Source: Vicugna pacos
Taxonomy: Eukaryota > Chordata > Mammalia > Artiodactyla > Camelidae
Direction: 5' to 3'
DNA: 64,000 nt
NCBI RefSeq assembly: GCF_048564905.1
Contig: NC_133010.1
Location: forward strand, 6,083,566 to 6,147,565
This document shows, piece after piece, positions 32,270-44,450 of the stretch (position 1 is the first letter of the stretch; every line of letters starts with the position of its first letter). Below the pieces are notes generated by a model. It ran no database searches, had not been told where the DNA came from, and worked only from the letters and a program-made list of their open reading frames with translations. Both the position numbers and the translations under genes were made by a program.

Positions 32270-34515
32270 TGAAACCAAAGAAGAAATTAAAAAATACCTT
32301 GAAACAAATGACAATAAAAAACACAACCACAGAAAATCTATGGGATGCAGCAAAAGCAATCCTAAGAGAGAAGGTCATAGCAATACAGGTCTTCTTCAAA
32401 AAACAAGAACAATCTGAAATAAACAACCTAACCTACCACTGAAGAATTAGAAAAAGAAGAATGAGCAAAATCTAAAGTTACCATAAGAAAAGAAACAATA
32501 ACATTCAGGGAGGAAGAAAATAAAATAGAGATTAAAAAAAAATAGAAAATACCAATCAAACCAGAAGCTGGTTTTTTTGAAAAAGCAAACAAAATTGACA
32601 AACCTCTGGCCAGGCTCACCAAGAAGAAAAGAGAGAGGACACAAATAAACAATACAAAAAATAATAATTGAAAAATTACAGCCAACACCACAGAAATACA
32701 AAAAATCATAAGAGAATACCATGAAAAACGATACGGCAATAAATTGGACAACTTAGTAGAAACTTAAAGAAATGGACAAATTTCTAGAAACATACAGTGA
32801 AAGACTTTTATATGGAGAATGGCAAAAAATTGATTAAGGAAATTAAAGATGCCTTAAAGAAATGGGAAGATATTCCATGTTTTTGGATTGGAAGAATTAA
32901 TATTGTTAAAATGGTCATACTACCCAGAGCATCTACAGATTTAATGTGATCCCTATCAAATCACCCAGGACATTTTTCAAAGAACTAGAAAAAATAATCC
33001 TAAAATTTAAATGGAATCACAATAGACCCAGAATTGCCAAAGCATTACTGAAGAAAAAGAATGAAGCTGGAGGAATAACCCTCCCAGACTTCAGACAATA
33101 CTACAGAGCTACAATCATCAAAACAGCATGGTATTGGCACAAAACTAGACATATGGCCCAATGGAATAGAATAGAGATCCCAGAAATAAAGCCACAAATA
33201 TTTCATCAATTAATCTTTGATAAAGGACACAAGAACATACAATGGAGTAAATAAAGTCAGTCGTTTCAGCAAATGGTGTTGGGACAGCTGGACAGGCTAC
33301 GTTTAAATCAATACATGCAAGAAGTTAGAATACTCTCTCACACTATACACAAAAATAAACTCAAAATGGCTTAAAAACTTAAACATAAACAACACACTCT
33401 GAACCTCCTAGAAGACAACATAGGCAAAACATTATCTGACATAAATCTTAGCAGTATTCCCCTAGGACAGTCCACCCAGGCAACAGAAGCTTTTGCACAG
33501 CAAAGGAAACCATAAGCAAAATAGACAACCTATGGAATGGGAGAAAATATTTGCAAAAGATGAGACTGACAAGGGTTTAATTTCCAGAATATATAAACAG
33601 CTCATATGACTTAATAACAAAAAAACAAACAACCCAATCCAAATATGGGCAGAAGACCAAAACAAGCAATTCTCCAATGAAGACATACAAATGGCCAATA
33701 GGCAGATGAAAAAATCCTCAATATCACTAATTATCAGAGAAATGCAAATCAAAACTATGATGAGGTATCACCTCACATCAGTCAGAATGGCCGTCATTCA
33801 AAAGTCCACAAGCAAAAAATGCCAGAGAGGCTGTGGAGAACAGGGAACCCTTCTACCCTGCTGGTGGGAATGTAGTTTGGTTCAACTATTATGAGAAACA
33901 GTATGGAGATTCCTCAAAAGACTAAAAATAGACTTACCATATGACCTAGCACTCCCACTCCTGTGCATATAACCAGCAGGAACTCTAATTCGAAAATATG
34001 GATGCACTGCAATGTTCACTGCAGCATTATTTACAATAGCCAAGACATGTAAACAACCTAAATGTCCATTGATGGATGACTGGATAAAGAAGTTGTGGCA
34101 TATTTATACAATGGAATACTACTCAGCCATAAAAATGATAGAATAATGCTATTTGCGGCAACATGGATGTCCCTGGAGATTATCATTCTAAGTGAAGTAA
34201 ACCAGAAAGAGAAAGAAAAATACCATATGATATCACTTATATGTTGAATCTAAAAGAGACAAACAATCTTATTTATAAAAGAGAAACAGTCACACAGACA
34301 TAGAAAACAAACTTATGGTTACCAGAGGGGAAGGAGGTGGGATGGGATAAATAGGGAGTTTGAGATCTGCAGACAGTACCTAATATATATATATATATAT
34401 ATAATAGATAAACAACAACTTCATACTGTATAGCACAGGGAACTGTATTTAATACCTTACAGTATCTTATGGTGAAAATTGTATAAAAATGAATATATAT
34501 AAAAAATAGAAAAGT
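32270..34515 (+). mobile_element. L1 with RT core deleted
   Basis: From 32270 to about 32800 the text is ORF2 just after the endonuclease ('gggatgcagcaaaagcaatc' for WDAAKAIL; 'ccagaagctggtttttttga' for SWFF; 'acaaacctctggccaggct' for the 'DRPLAR' region). It then jumps near 32800-32815 to the thumb region. There the frame 32946-33254 gives [20 protein letters not shown] and later [20 protein letters not shown], standard ORF2p text. The frame 33691-33894 gives [20 protein letters not shown] and [10 protein letters not shown]. The C-terminal YTMEYYSAI motif lies near 34110-34130. A short 3' UTR ends near 34515. The palm with the FADD catalytic motif is absent between the two parts, roughly 400 codons against human ORF2p. 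No promoter or ORF1. Dead. Confidence 0.85.
34384..34402 (+). repeat. (TA)n microsatellite in the L1 3' UTR
   Basis: About nine TA units inside the L1 3' UTR. Confidence 0.95.
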
Positions 34516-34519
34516 GGGC

Positions 34520-35730
34520 AAATGTCATGATGAAACATCTCTCTCTCACACAGACACACAAATATCCAAATATCCATTAAATAAAAAAATAAAATGTTCA
34601 AATTTATAAATAATGTAAGTAATAATAATGACATTAGTTTCATCTATCAAGTTGACAAATATCTTTTAAAAAGATAATCTCCAACTTGACAAGGAATCTT
34701 TTATGAAATAGATGAGTCTTTTCATATTTTGAATGGATGATAAATTGGTAGTTTTTGGAGAACAGTTTGGCAATATGTGCCCAAAACACTAAACATGATG
34801 CATTTCAATTCTGACATTTCAAATCTGGGAATTTACCCTGAGAAAATAAGCATTGAATTATAGACTAATGTTAAGTGATGCTTATCAAAGTGTTGATTAT
34901 AATGATAAAATGTTATAAGATGTAAATTCAAGAATAAGGCATATTTCAATAAGTTATGTATGTGGAGATTAAGCATCTATTGAAAAAGACATAGGACATA
35001 TTTTTTAAAATAAAAATGAAAAATTAGGATACCAACTATACGCTTGGCAGAATTACAGTTGTACTAAATAAATAAATAAATATATAAATAAAGTATATAC
35101 ACCATGTGTGGTTTAAATGTAAATGCAAATTCATCAAAATATTAGTTATGATTTCTTTGGTATAATTATGTATAACTTTAAACAAACATTCATGTTTATA
35201 TATTTCCCTAAACTAAATTATATGTTAAAGAAGGAGATAGAGAGAGGAGTTTTTAGAACCTTGTGTTCTATGCCGTGGATATTTAGTTGTTAAGTAAAAG
35301 TAAAAATATAACCAAGCACATACAGCTGTTAAACATCTGCAAAGCCCAGCCTTGTAGAGAAAACCACAAACTGTCGATTCGGAGGCTCGTGTGTGGGTGA
35401 CCAGGGAAAGCACCATGAGCATTTTCTCTTATCAGAGAACCATGTAAAGCTATGAGATTCTCTGAGTTGGTGTCTCCCGGGAAGCCACCTTCCCCTTTCA
35501 GAGAATCTGGACGTTTTGGTGAGCCAATACTTAGCTCATATAACTCAGCGTTTCTTTTAGGACATCGGCTCATTTTATTTACATATTCTTGTGTGTGAAA
35601 AATGAGAATGTTACTTTCTATGTCTAGTGACGATATGGCATCACATAAAATGTTTGTAATCTACAGATGTGCATTCCTTTATCTATACTTTCGTTTATTT
35701 TCTTTATTCTTCATAAGATGGACCTCATTT
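34520..35730. other. Unannotated, AT-rich
   Basis: AT-rich, with a TAAA/ATAA-type patch at about 35066-35092. No repeat family called. Confidence 0.4.
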
Positions 35731-35739
35731 TCTTCTCTG

Positions 35740-35870
35740 TTTATGCAAGTCTAATAACTTCTCCAGGGCTCAAGACAAGCCTCGCTTCATCCATGAAAGC
35801 TTCCTTGACCCCATCGTGTTCAGTGTCTCCCTCCCTTAAGCACTTAAATCTCTACCCAATTAAACAATTT
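35740..35870 (+). repeat. L2-like LINE 3' fragment
   Basis: 'gcctcgcttcatccatgaaa' followed by 'gcttccttgaccccatcgtg' corresponds to the L2 'cctccatgaagccttccctgacc' segment. Confidence 0.55.
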
Positions 35871-35879
35871 ATTACAGAG

Positions 35880-37075
35880 TAATTTTACCCATAGCTTTTC
35901 AATTAGTCTGGAGGTAGAAGAAAGCAAGAAACTTGAGGTATGATTGTTCTCTTTTTCTCCCCAACGCCTAAAACATTGCAACTCATACTCAATAATGGCT
36001 AATTGAATGGTTTCTGAATGTGTTTGAAGTAATTCAATGTTCCCTTCAGCAGGTTTTTGTCAAAACAATTCAATGCATTGCGTACCTTAAGATTTTTAAA
36101 GAGAATAACTCCAAAGAATGCAAGAGAACTTGGACCAGATGGGCGTTCACTGGTGTGGCAGGGGAGCATTTGCAGTGCTGAAGGAAAGGCTGCTCCTTTC
36201 TACCTCCTCCTGGGTGAACTCTGGCTTGTCACCTTAATTCTTTAACAGCCCCTGCTTGGCATGTAACCAGAAGAGACTGGCTCATTAATGTTCCATTCCA
36301 GCACACACTCTTTCCAAAAGCCTTTAAGAAACTCATGAATATTTCATTGTCTTCATCAGAGCTGGGAAGATGGCACCGTTATCTAAGCAACCAAATGCTA
36401 CTTGCTGGGTTTGGTCCCTAAGCCTACACCCAGACAGGCTGTGTTCCCTCAGCGATCATTTCTGTGAGTTCACACGCCTTCACAGGTGACATAAATGAAA
36501 AGAAGAATCTGAAACAGGGAAATCAACAAAAGAACGCATTTGAAGGAACTCTTTAAAGGCAGATGTCTGCCTGCTTCAAACTGAGTATATAAACACAACC
36601 AGATTAATAAAATTTAACCTAATTTAGTTTCTTAGTGACACTTAATGAAAATTAAAAAAAAAAAAAGCTGGTAAATATGGCCACACAAAAAATATCTTAA
36701 AATAGATAAGAGAAAAGACTTTGCCCTTTTTCTTTTCATCTCTTTCCTCTTTTATCCCCCCCCCCATTTTTCATTTTAGAGATAATAATCCAAGCCAAGA
36801 AAATGCTAGGGAGTTGGCATCTGTATTGTTATGTTTTCCCACCCTCCTCTTAAACATTCACTCATATGTGCTCAAGAGCCATATAATTGGGGCCACAAGG
36901 GAGAGCTGCTTAATTCAAATATATCCAAGCTATAAGCTAAAACTAAAATAAGAAAGGTACCATATTTCAAAGTATACCAGGTCCACAATGGCTAGTGGAT
37001 TATAACATATAGGACCTAAGAAGGATAAATCCTGCATTTTAAAATACGATATTTTCCAAATATTTATTTCAATGA
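35880..37075. other. Unannotated sequence
   Basis: Includes an A-run at 36654-36665 and a C-run near 36758-36766. No recognised element. Confidence 0.4.
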
Positions 37076-37079
37076 AAAT

Positions 37080-37220
37080 GTACCTTTGACACCTTAGAGT
37101 TCCTGCAAAAAGCACAGGCATCCCCCCCCATTTTATAGGTGAGAAAACTGACATGGAGAAGTTAAATAACTTATATCCAAAATTATGTAGCTATCTGATG
37201 GTGGACCTAATTGTAAAATA
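37080..37220 (+). repeat. MIR SINE fragment
   Basis: 'ccattttataggtgagaaaa' then 'ctgacatggagaagttaaat' equals the MIR core ('cattttacagatgaggaaactgaggctcagagaggttaag'). Confidence 0.65.
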
Positions 37221-37229
37221 TGTGCCTCT

Positions 37230-38265
37230 CGTCAGTCCAGATCTCTTTAATTGAAACCATGTGCTGTATCCTAAGGGGAACTTCTTTCCTGAAGACTTAA
37301 TAGATAATATTCTCTAGCAAAGATTAACTCTCCAATATAAGCACTGTTTCAAACTATTTAGAAGTTGGGTGCAAGACTTAGTTCAAAATTACTATGGAAA
37401 ACTCTAAAATGTCTCCAGCTGACAACAAAGTTTTTGATAACTTTAATAGTGTTTTTTTAAATGTCTGATCACTAAGAATATGCAATTTGGAACACAGACT
37501 TGGGTGCAGACTTGACAGCTCATACATAAACACTCATTTGAATTCCTTAGTAGACGACATTTCTTTCTGTTTGTTTCCCAAAGCTTATTTTAGTCTATTT
37601 TCATGAGAAGAACCTGCAATTCATCCAAAGAAGAGACAAGTAAAATGCAGTCTGACCATTCTAAAAATAACTAAAAATAAGAGTTACCATATTATCATTT
37701 GACTAGTAGCATGCACTTAAAAAATTATTGATACTGTCTCTGAAAATTAAAACTTGGAGTTTGAAATTATTTGAGAATCAATCCAGTACCTTTGCCTAAA
37801 TCTTTTTTTTTTTTCCTGTGACCAGTCAGTTTTGCGTGTAGGCAGTTTTATGCAACAAGTAACATTGGGTGACTTCAGGTGCAAAGAGAGTACCTCCACC
37901 TACTGACTGAATAAAGTTCTTGCTAAGAGCTGTGATGCGTCTAAGATTCGGCAAGTGCGCGGTGGTCCCCTAAGCACCCTGAGATTGGACACACAGTCAA
38001 GACTGAGTGCCAGCCCCACAGAGTGAGAAAGCTCCAGGCAATTTGAACAGGCTGCTCAGATGGAGAGTTTCCACAAGTCCTCACTATGCCTGAGCCATCT
38101 ATGAAATAAATGTTTGATGGCTGTGTTAATCAGCTTTTTCTATTTAGATTAGAGTCATTATTCTTCATTCCAAACATATCAACGGAACCAGGGGAAGAAG
38201 GCAGGCGCAAAAACTGACAAGACTGTATGAGCTGAATCCTTGGGATGGAAATGTCACAAATGCAC
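37230..38265. other. Unannotated, one LTR-like patch
   Basis: A stretch at about 37800-37990 (T-run, then 'actgaataaagttcttgc' and GC-richer text) is faintly LTR R/U5-like but too weak to call. The rest is blank. Confidence 0.35.
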
Positions 38266-38269
38266 TGAC

Positions 38270-38350
38270 GGAGTTTATATAGTGCAAGATCTCTGGATTG
38301 GGAGGTAGAGAAACTGAGTTCTAATCCCAGATCTGTCACTGAGCAAAAAT
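38270..38350 (+). repeat. MIR SINE 5' fragment
   Basis: 'gagttctaatcccagatctg' followed by 'tcactgagc' matches the MIR tRNA-related part ('gggttctagtcccggctctgccact'). Confidence 0.6.
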
Positions 38351-38419
38351 AAAAGTGTCTCCCTAGCCCATCTTCCCAGGATGTGTCAGGATTCAGTAAC
38401 AAATGTGAACGTTAAACAA

Positions 38420-39450
38420 TGAAAAGACTGAAGGTGCTTTTTTAAATAGTTTATTTGTAAAGTATCATTAATAGATAAAAATATTATTAATAGATGAAAC
38501 AAAAAATGGAAAGGTAATACAAAAATACAATGATGGAACATCTAAGCATTTTGAGACCGACTATAATAGCCCAGTTACATATTCTGCACAGTACATATTT
38601 ATGACTGAGGGAATTAGTGGCCTGAAAACTAATATTAAAAATAATTTCAGAAGGATGTTCTAAAAATTCCCTAGTAAAAGTTCATCAAAATTCTGGGAAA
38701 TACGGTTTTTTCTTTTCTAATTTCTGTCCTAAATTCCTATTTCTGAAATCTAGTACCGTGTATTTTTCTCAGAATCTCATTTCCCAATTAAGCAACCTCA
38801 ATGTCTATTGCAGCTAAACATCAATAAAATATTTATTACAGTCTTGATGTGTGTTCACTCTCTGTTTAGCCCTGGGGAACAGAGAAGTAGAAGACATCCC
38901 CTGCATTTATGAAGTTTAAAAGCTAACCTTACGGGAATTCAGGATAAAGGAAAGAAACTGCTGTAGGATTACAAGTGGAGTGAGAGTTTGTGATGTCAGA
39001 CAGGGTGCCCTGAAATCAGCAACGGGAGTGAGGCGCTGTGGATCCTTCAAGAATTCCTTCTCGTCCTCTCATGTCTTAAAATCTCCATTGACCTCATACA
39101 TTCATCTAGTTACAACATGACCTTGTTCCTCAACTTCAGGCAAAGCTTTTGAGAAGTCAGTTCTTTCTGAGGTCTTGTCTGCATTTTACCACTTGCCCAA
39201 GACAGCCACTGAAAACGATCACAACTAAAGTTCTACTCACAGCTCTACCTACAGCGGTCGGTTCACTTGGGGCAAATAGGCTGTTTCTCAAATTACTGCA
39301 GAAGAGATAGTTTTCCAGACCTTTTGCCACTGCGTAACGTGTATGGGCGTCTAAGTTGGTAATAGCAGCTTTCTTCCTACTTGCTTCCTGAACGCTAGCC
39401 TTCGCCACATGTTTTAGGTGTTTGTTGTGGTAGCATCCTACCTTTGTATT
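38420..39450. other. Unannotated sequence; longest chance frame
   Basis: No repeat called. The longest open frame of the window (162 codons, minus strand, 39645-39157) overlaps its right end. It has no recognisable domain, and its start lies in LTR-like sequence. Confidence 0.4.
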
Positions 39451-39454
39451 AGTT

Positions 39455-39660
39455 GGGATAACATTAGCTGCTATTAAAAATAAAGTTAATGGTTTAAAAT
39501 AATTTTTAAAAATAGAACTTTCTCTCTCTTCCCCCAATGCAAATGTAATCAAAGGACTCTGAGATGGCAAACTCTCATAATGCTTCCAGATCACTGAGTT
39601 GCCACTAGGAAATCTGTTCATCAAACTGTATGGTGAGCAACACAAAATCTTCTACAGTGT
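39455..39660 (-). mobile_element. Possible MaLR-type LTR fragment, antisense
   Basis: 'attagttgggataacattag' followed by 'ctgctattaaaaataaagtt' and 'aatggtttaaaat' resembles the reversed 3' end of an MLT/MaLR-like LTR. Weak and diverged. Confidence 0.3.
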
Positions 39661-39742
39661 GAAGCCACTGAGATTTGAAGGTTGTTGTTTTAACTGTTAC
39701 CGATCCCCAACAAGTCAGTGACCCCTCAGTGGGTCCTTTGCT

Positions 39743-40270
39743 TGAGATGGGAAGCCCCATGAAAAGACCAGCAGGACCCCCAGGCAGGTGTCACTACTTT
39801 CCTGCCAGCGCCATCGGGTTCCCTGGCCTGGTGGCATTATGTCGTTTTTTGCCTCTATAATAAAGGGCTTGCTTCTAGGAAACCAGAACTTACCTCTATG
39901 ACTCTATTGGTTCCCTGAGCTCACTCGTGATTGGTCCATTTGTAACACCTCATTTGCATAAAGCTCGCTCCTGATTGGCCCATTTCTATCACTCCCGATT
40001 GGTTCACTTCTGAAAAGCTCATTCCAGATTAGTCAACTTTGTTACACCTTATTTGCATATGATGTTGCAAAAATCTATAGACTGGCAGCCTATAAAATCC
40101 TGTGTAAACCTACAGACGGGGTCCAGAGCTTGAAGTGGTAACTCCTCTGGGCCCGCCAGTGTAGTAAACCTGAGTTCTCCAACTCACTGAGTGCTGCTTG
40201 GTCTCTCACCAGGATCCAGGTTGCTGTCACAACTGAGCTGTAAGGCTGAGCTGTAACACACTTTGCTGCA
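39743..40270 (+). mobile_element. Solo LTR, class-I ERV type, copy 2
   Basis: About 528 bp, collinear with 1345-1852. It begins TGAGATGGGAAGCCCC and ends TTGCTGCA. Octamers ATTTGCAT lie at 39952-39959 and 40051-40058, CCAAT-type motifs between them, and tataaaa at 40091. The U5 is longer than in copy 1 through a local near-repeat of 'gagctgtaa'. No internal region. Similarity to copy 1 looks high by eye, so the family is not among the oldest here. Confidence 0.72.
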
Positions 40271-40289
40271 ACATGTTCAGAGTTGCAAA

Positions 40290-40720
40290 TGCCAGTAAAA
40301 GGAAAACGGGTTCAGTATAGCAGAGCAGAAACTTTATTCATTGATCAAGCAATGGAGAAGGGAGAGCCAGTGCTCTCAGAACACCTTCTTCCTGAGGGGA
40401 GGGGAGTAAAGGAATTTTAAGGGGTGGGAGGCAGGCATGTCATCGGGGCTCTAGGCAAGGGGTGGAGATTTCCGTGGGTAGGTGGGGCATGTGCGGTCTT
40501 CCAGGTGTCTTTGTACACAGCAGGGATTGTGCCTAGCAAAGTCCAATCCTGCTCCTTGGGCAGAGACACCAACATGGTAACAAAGCAAAGGACACCTCCA
40601 GGTCTCATCTGCGGAGGCACATTCCTGTGGTCAAATCAGAGCCAGTTCCCGGCAGTTGATCACTGCACGTTCTCTTGAAGCACGGCTATAAAACGTCTTT
40701 GACAAATGCTCTGAAATAAA
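40290..40720 (-). mobile_element. Probable ERV LTR, antisense
   Basis: 'agaaactttattcattgatc' at about 40328-40347 is a reversed AATAAA in LTR-like context. GC-richer U3-like text follows to about 40720. It lies just right of LTR copy 2 and differs from it. Family and ends unknown. Confidence 0.4.
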
Positions 40721-40879
40721 CACAGAGATAAATCAAAGCAAGGATCCTTTAGCTTTCAGGGGTGGGTATGGCTGATATAGCAACTAGCATTAGTTATACT
40801 GACTAATCAATTATCCCCTTAAAATCCTGCCTATTTTACTAAACACCACTGCTATAACAAACCCAGTCACCTAGATCAG

Positions 40880-41255
40880 AAACCTGGGCATTTGTTTTGA
40901 CTTTTCCTTTTTTCTTATTCCTTTCATCCAACCTCTCACAAAGACTTTTAGATACTACCTATGTAGGATCCTATGTGTGCACTGCTTTGCACCACCAGTA
41001 CACAACCTAATTTCAGGCTACCAGTACTCTCCCAAATTACACAGTCTTAAAGCAGTTTATCCTTCACCACAACTCCTGATACCCAATAATCCATTTCCTA
41101 CATTGCAGCTTGAGTGATATTTTCAGGGTCCAATCTGGTCATATCATTTCCCTGCTTAATGTCTTTCAAGGAATTACTATTGCCACAGGATACAGCCCTA
41201 ATAATTTAGACCACTTATCAAGACCTCTTAGGACCTGGCCCCTGTTTTCTCATCA
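40880..41255 (+). repeat. Ancient LINE-like repeat fragment
   Basis: 'caatctggtcatatcatttc', 'cctgcttaatgtctttcaag', 'ggacctggcccctgttttct' and 'catcagcctcg' follow the common old-repeat wording ('ctgatcatgtcactcccctgcttaaaaccctt... gatctggcccctgcc... cagcctc'). Family uncertain. Confidence 0.5.
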
Positions 41256-41262
41256 GCCTCGA

Positions 41263-41333
41263 TTTTATTTTATTTTATTTGTACTCCTTCCTTCCTTCCT
41301 TCCTTCCTTCCTTCCTTCCTTCCTTCCTTCCTT
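41263..41333 (+). repeat. (TTTTA)n and (CCTT)n microsatellite
   Basis: TTTTA units to 41280, then about 12 uninterrupted CTTC units from 41284. Confidence 0.95.
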
Positions 41334-41635
41334 AATTTATTTGTTGTCCTTCAACTTTATGGAGTTTCTTAAATGCACTATTCTCTCCCAGGCTGCTAAG
41401 CCTTTTTATATTCTGCCTAAATCTCTCTCCATGACTTCATTGCCTCTTCCTCCTTATCTGTCATTTTAAATTTTGCTTCTTCTTGGATGACTTCCATAAC
41501 TCCCTAAACTAGTTAGATTATGTGCCCCGTGTTGCATCATCACAGACCATGGATCTCATCTGTAACCACTGCTCTCTTGTCAGTCTTTCCCTAAACCCTA
41601 CATTCCTTATGGTCAAGGACTGGATCTTAGTCGCC

Positions 41636-41790
41636 ATTGTGTGTGTGTATATATATGTACATTTCTCAAGGAAAGAAACTAGTGATTTATAATGACTGTA
41701 TATATATATATATACACACACACACATACACACACATATACACAAAACTATATAAACTCATATATATATATATATACACATATATATATA
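41636..41790 (+). repeat. Compound TG/TA/CA microsatellite with inserted block
   Basis: (TG)n(TA)n on the left and (TA)n(CA)n plus further TA runs on the right are separated by a non-repeat block at 41659-41698. The outer arms are complementary and could pair. Confidence 0.9.
41659..41698 (+). repeat. 40-bp block duplicated from or to 43061-43100
   Basis: acatttctcaaggaaagaaa and the next 20 bases match 43061-43100 at 39 of 40 positions on the same strand. No wider homology is seen on either side. Confidence 0.92.
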
Positions 41791-41799
41791 ATCGAAGCA

Positions 41800-43060
41800 T
41801 AGTCAGTTTACCACCGTATTCTAAACACCAGACATAGTGCCTGGCTCAGAGTGTGCTCAGTACATACTGATTAACTGAACAATTAATGCTCTCTTTGTAT
41901 AAAGAGAACTTTATACCTGTGGTTACTTATGGAGTGGGCAGTGTAATTACAGAGCAGAGGCTTTAAAATTTCCTGGGTTTGTAAAGACTCCTGTGTCCTG
42001 TTTTAAATTCAAAAGATTCCCACCATTCTGGCACCTCTTTGCTATATGGAATATAGAAATAGCCTTGATCATATAGGGCTCATGGCCAAATGTCTAGAAA
42101 AAAAGCTAGAAATTTAATATAAATATTTATATTCTTGCATTTCTATTCTGTAGGCTAATTGTCAATTTAGAAAACTTTGCCTTATTGCTGGACACACAAA
42201 ATATACATAAATGAAAGTACTTCTGCATTTTTCAAATATAAGTTTCTTAAGACTTGCATGCATACTTAAAGGCACATTCACTGGATATATTCACATAAGC
42301 ACAAGCCCAGTCAAGGAAAGAGATTGTGCTTAAACCAACAACAAGCCCTTAGAATAAAAATCAGCAAGGCAATCTAATTCAATCATATCCCAGTGTTTAT
42401 CTTTTCAGTAGTCCACATTTTACCTTTGACAATGCAATTTTTTATGGTTTTCTTTTTGTGATTTATCCCAAATACTGTAAATAAACTCATCTAAGTGGGC
42501 TCATCTAAAAATACTGAGTTCTATTTAATAAATTCTATTTCATTAGAAACAAATGATTTCTTTGTGTCAAATAAAGTGGGTCATTAAAGTAATTATTGTG
42601 ACTGTAATTGTACTGCCAAAGTTACCTAAATAAATAGTATTTACTGCAGCCAAATATAAGCTTCCTTTCTTTTCACTTTCTTTCAAATGAAAAGTAAGAA
42701 GAGTTCATTGTTCCTTATTTTCTTGACTTTGGTAGACATGTTGGCTTCTGATTCCTGAGCGATCCATTGCTTTAGTTCCCATAGATGTGACTTGCTTTTA
42801 ATATATGTTCAATTTGTTCTCTTATTTTTTCATATTTAAGAATTGTACCTAATTTAGAGTTATTGAAAAACTATGTAACACAGCTATGCTTTTTTATGTC
42901 TGGACTTGCTGCATATAACAGTACATTGTTACCACGTGCCCTGGAATTCATTCTCTTGGTCTTCTTGGAGGAATGCATATATCTTAAAGCATCCACACTT
43001 GTATTTAAATCCACTAATCTTTTCAACTGAACAGATTAAAAAATTGTCAGTTAAAAGGAA
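41800..43060. other. Unannotated, AT-rich
   Basis: 'gtgcctggctcagagtgtgc' near 41839 may be a MIR-like tail. No other element recognised. Confidence 0.4.
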
Positions 43061-43100
43061 ACATTTCTCAAGGAAAGAAACTAGTGATTTAAAATGACTG
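43061..43100 (+). repeat. 40-bp block, second copy
   Basis: Near-identical to 41659-41698 and lying in ordinary unique sequence. This is the likelier source of the block inside the microsatellite. Confidence 0.92.
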
Positions 43101-43590
43101 GTATTTGAATAACTATTGTCAGTTTCTATTCAGTTTTTAACAGTGAGGCCATTGGACATGGCAGAAAGGGGAGACAGGATACTGAAAAAAACTTCATCAA
43201 TTTCATAATTGGGAGCCAATAAGTCTTTTTCCACTTGTGATTCACCACTCCTGACTCTAACTGTTTCACAGTTAGTAAGGAAAGACTTGAGATCAAGTGG
43301 ATCATTCTTTATCCCTCAAAATAGCACATGTCTTTTTTTTTTTTTTTTGCAAGAGCAGATACACTATGGGAACCACCTACAAATTTAACCATAGCCTGTG
43401 AAGCATCTTACATCATTCAGTAAACAAGTAAAACAATTAGAGTAGTTCTTTGCCCTGGTTTTTGAATTTGATAATGCTTTTTAACTTTGAGAAATTTTAG
43501 TTTAATCTAACAGGGGAAAAAAAAGATGCTTTGTTAATTTTATCTCCCTTCAGAATCAAAGACATTATTAGCAAGGTGAAAAGAAAAGCC
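43101..43590. other. Unannotated, with poly(T)
   Basis: T-run at 43333-43348. No flanking SINE body was recognised. Confidence 0.45.
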
Positions 43591-43599
43591 AGGGGAACC

Positions 43600-43720
43600 A
43601 CGATTTATTAAGCTTTGAGCATATATATCAAACTATGGTCTCTACAATACAATGCTTTAAATCTTTGCAAAGACACTACAGGATAGGTATTAAGTACATT
43701 CTCTGAAAGAAAAAGAAATA
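43600..43720 (+). repeat. MIR SINE fragment
   Basis: 'tacaatgctttaaatctttg', 'caaagacactacaggatagg' and 'tattaagta' follow the MIR 3' order ('gcgctttacatgcattatc... ctatgaggtaggtactatta'). Confidence 0.5.
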
Positions 43721-43729
43721 TTTACATAG

Positions 43730-44365
43730 TATTTGTAATTGAATTACAAACAGCCTGGGGCCCTCAACCTAGCTAGTATTTAGAGCATTTTAATCGATCA
43801 AACATATGATATATAAGTCACCAGACTAGCTGTGAAGAGGTTTCCTGATCATAACTCCCAGGATTATGGTGATTCTAAAATAGTAACCCAGGGAAGCCAT
43901 TCACCAAAGGAAACAGTTAAGCCAGAATGGCATTTTCTTCTGCTGCTTCCATATTTCACAGCGCAGCAGTTTACACTGTCGTTTTCCATCTATCAGCATG
44001 TACAGCTTGCATATTCCAGCACTCTGCACTGCAGTTTCCTCATCTATCAAGCAATATTTCAAACAGGGGCTGTAAAGAGAGAACAACTGGGAACTGCTGA
44101 TTCATAAAATTAAACATATTGGAGGATCCTTTGTGAGCAGACAATTAACCACTTTTTTTCTTCTTTTAAAATTGTTCTTGATCTTTGGAAAAGATGAGGG
44201 TCTAATTAAAAATGCAATTAGTGACTAGGAAATCAGGAGTAATGAGAAAAAAAAAAGAGAGGAAACAGGAAAGAGATATTCTGTTAGAACAGAAGCTAAA
44301 CAGATTCTAAATATAGTTTGCTATGTCTAAAAATAAAGGACCTGCCCTGTAAATTGTGGTCACGA
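43730..44365. other. Unannotated sequence
   Basis: Nothing recognised. Short A-rich runs near 44248-44256. Confidence 0.45.
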
Positions 44366-44384
44366 TTCCACATGGTTCTTCGTT

Positions 44385-44450
44385 ACCAAAACAAATAAAC
44401 AAAACCCCAAAACAAACAAAAACAAGAACAACAACAAAAGCAAAACTAGA
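44385..44450 (+). repeat. (CAAAA)n-like A-rich low complexity
   Basis: CAAAA and AACAA units. Could be an isolated retroposon tail. Confidence 0.75.

Noticed and set aside
32428-32751. 107-codon minus frame rich in Phe and Leu, like a membrane protein
   Set aside because: It is the antisense of the A-rich L1 ORF2.
37800-37990. LTR-like AATAAA context
   Set aside because: Only a polyadenylation-like motif and mild GC enrichment; no boundaries or family wording that I could support.
39737-40266. 6-bp 'tttgct' at both ends of LTR copy 2 as a target duplication
   Set aside because: The right-hand 'tttgct' is also present at the same internal place in copy 1, so it belongs to the element.
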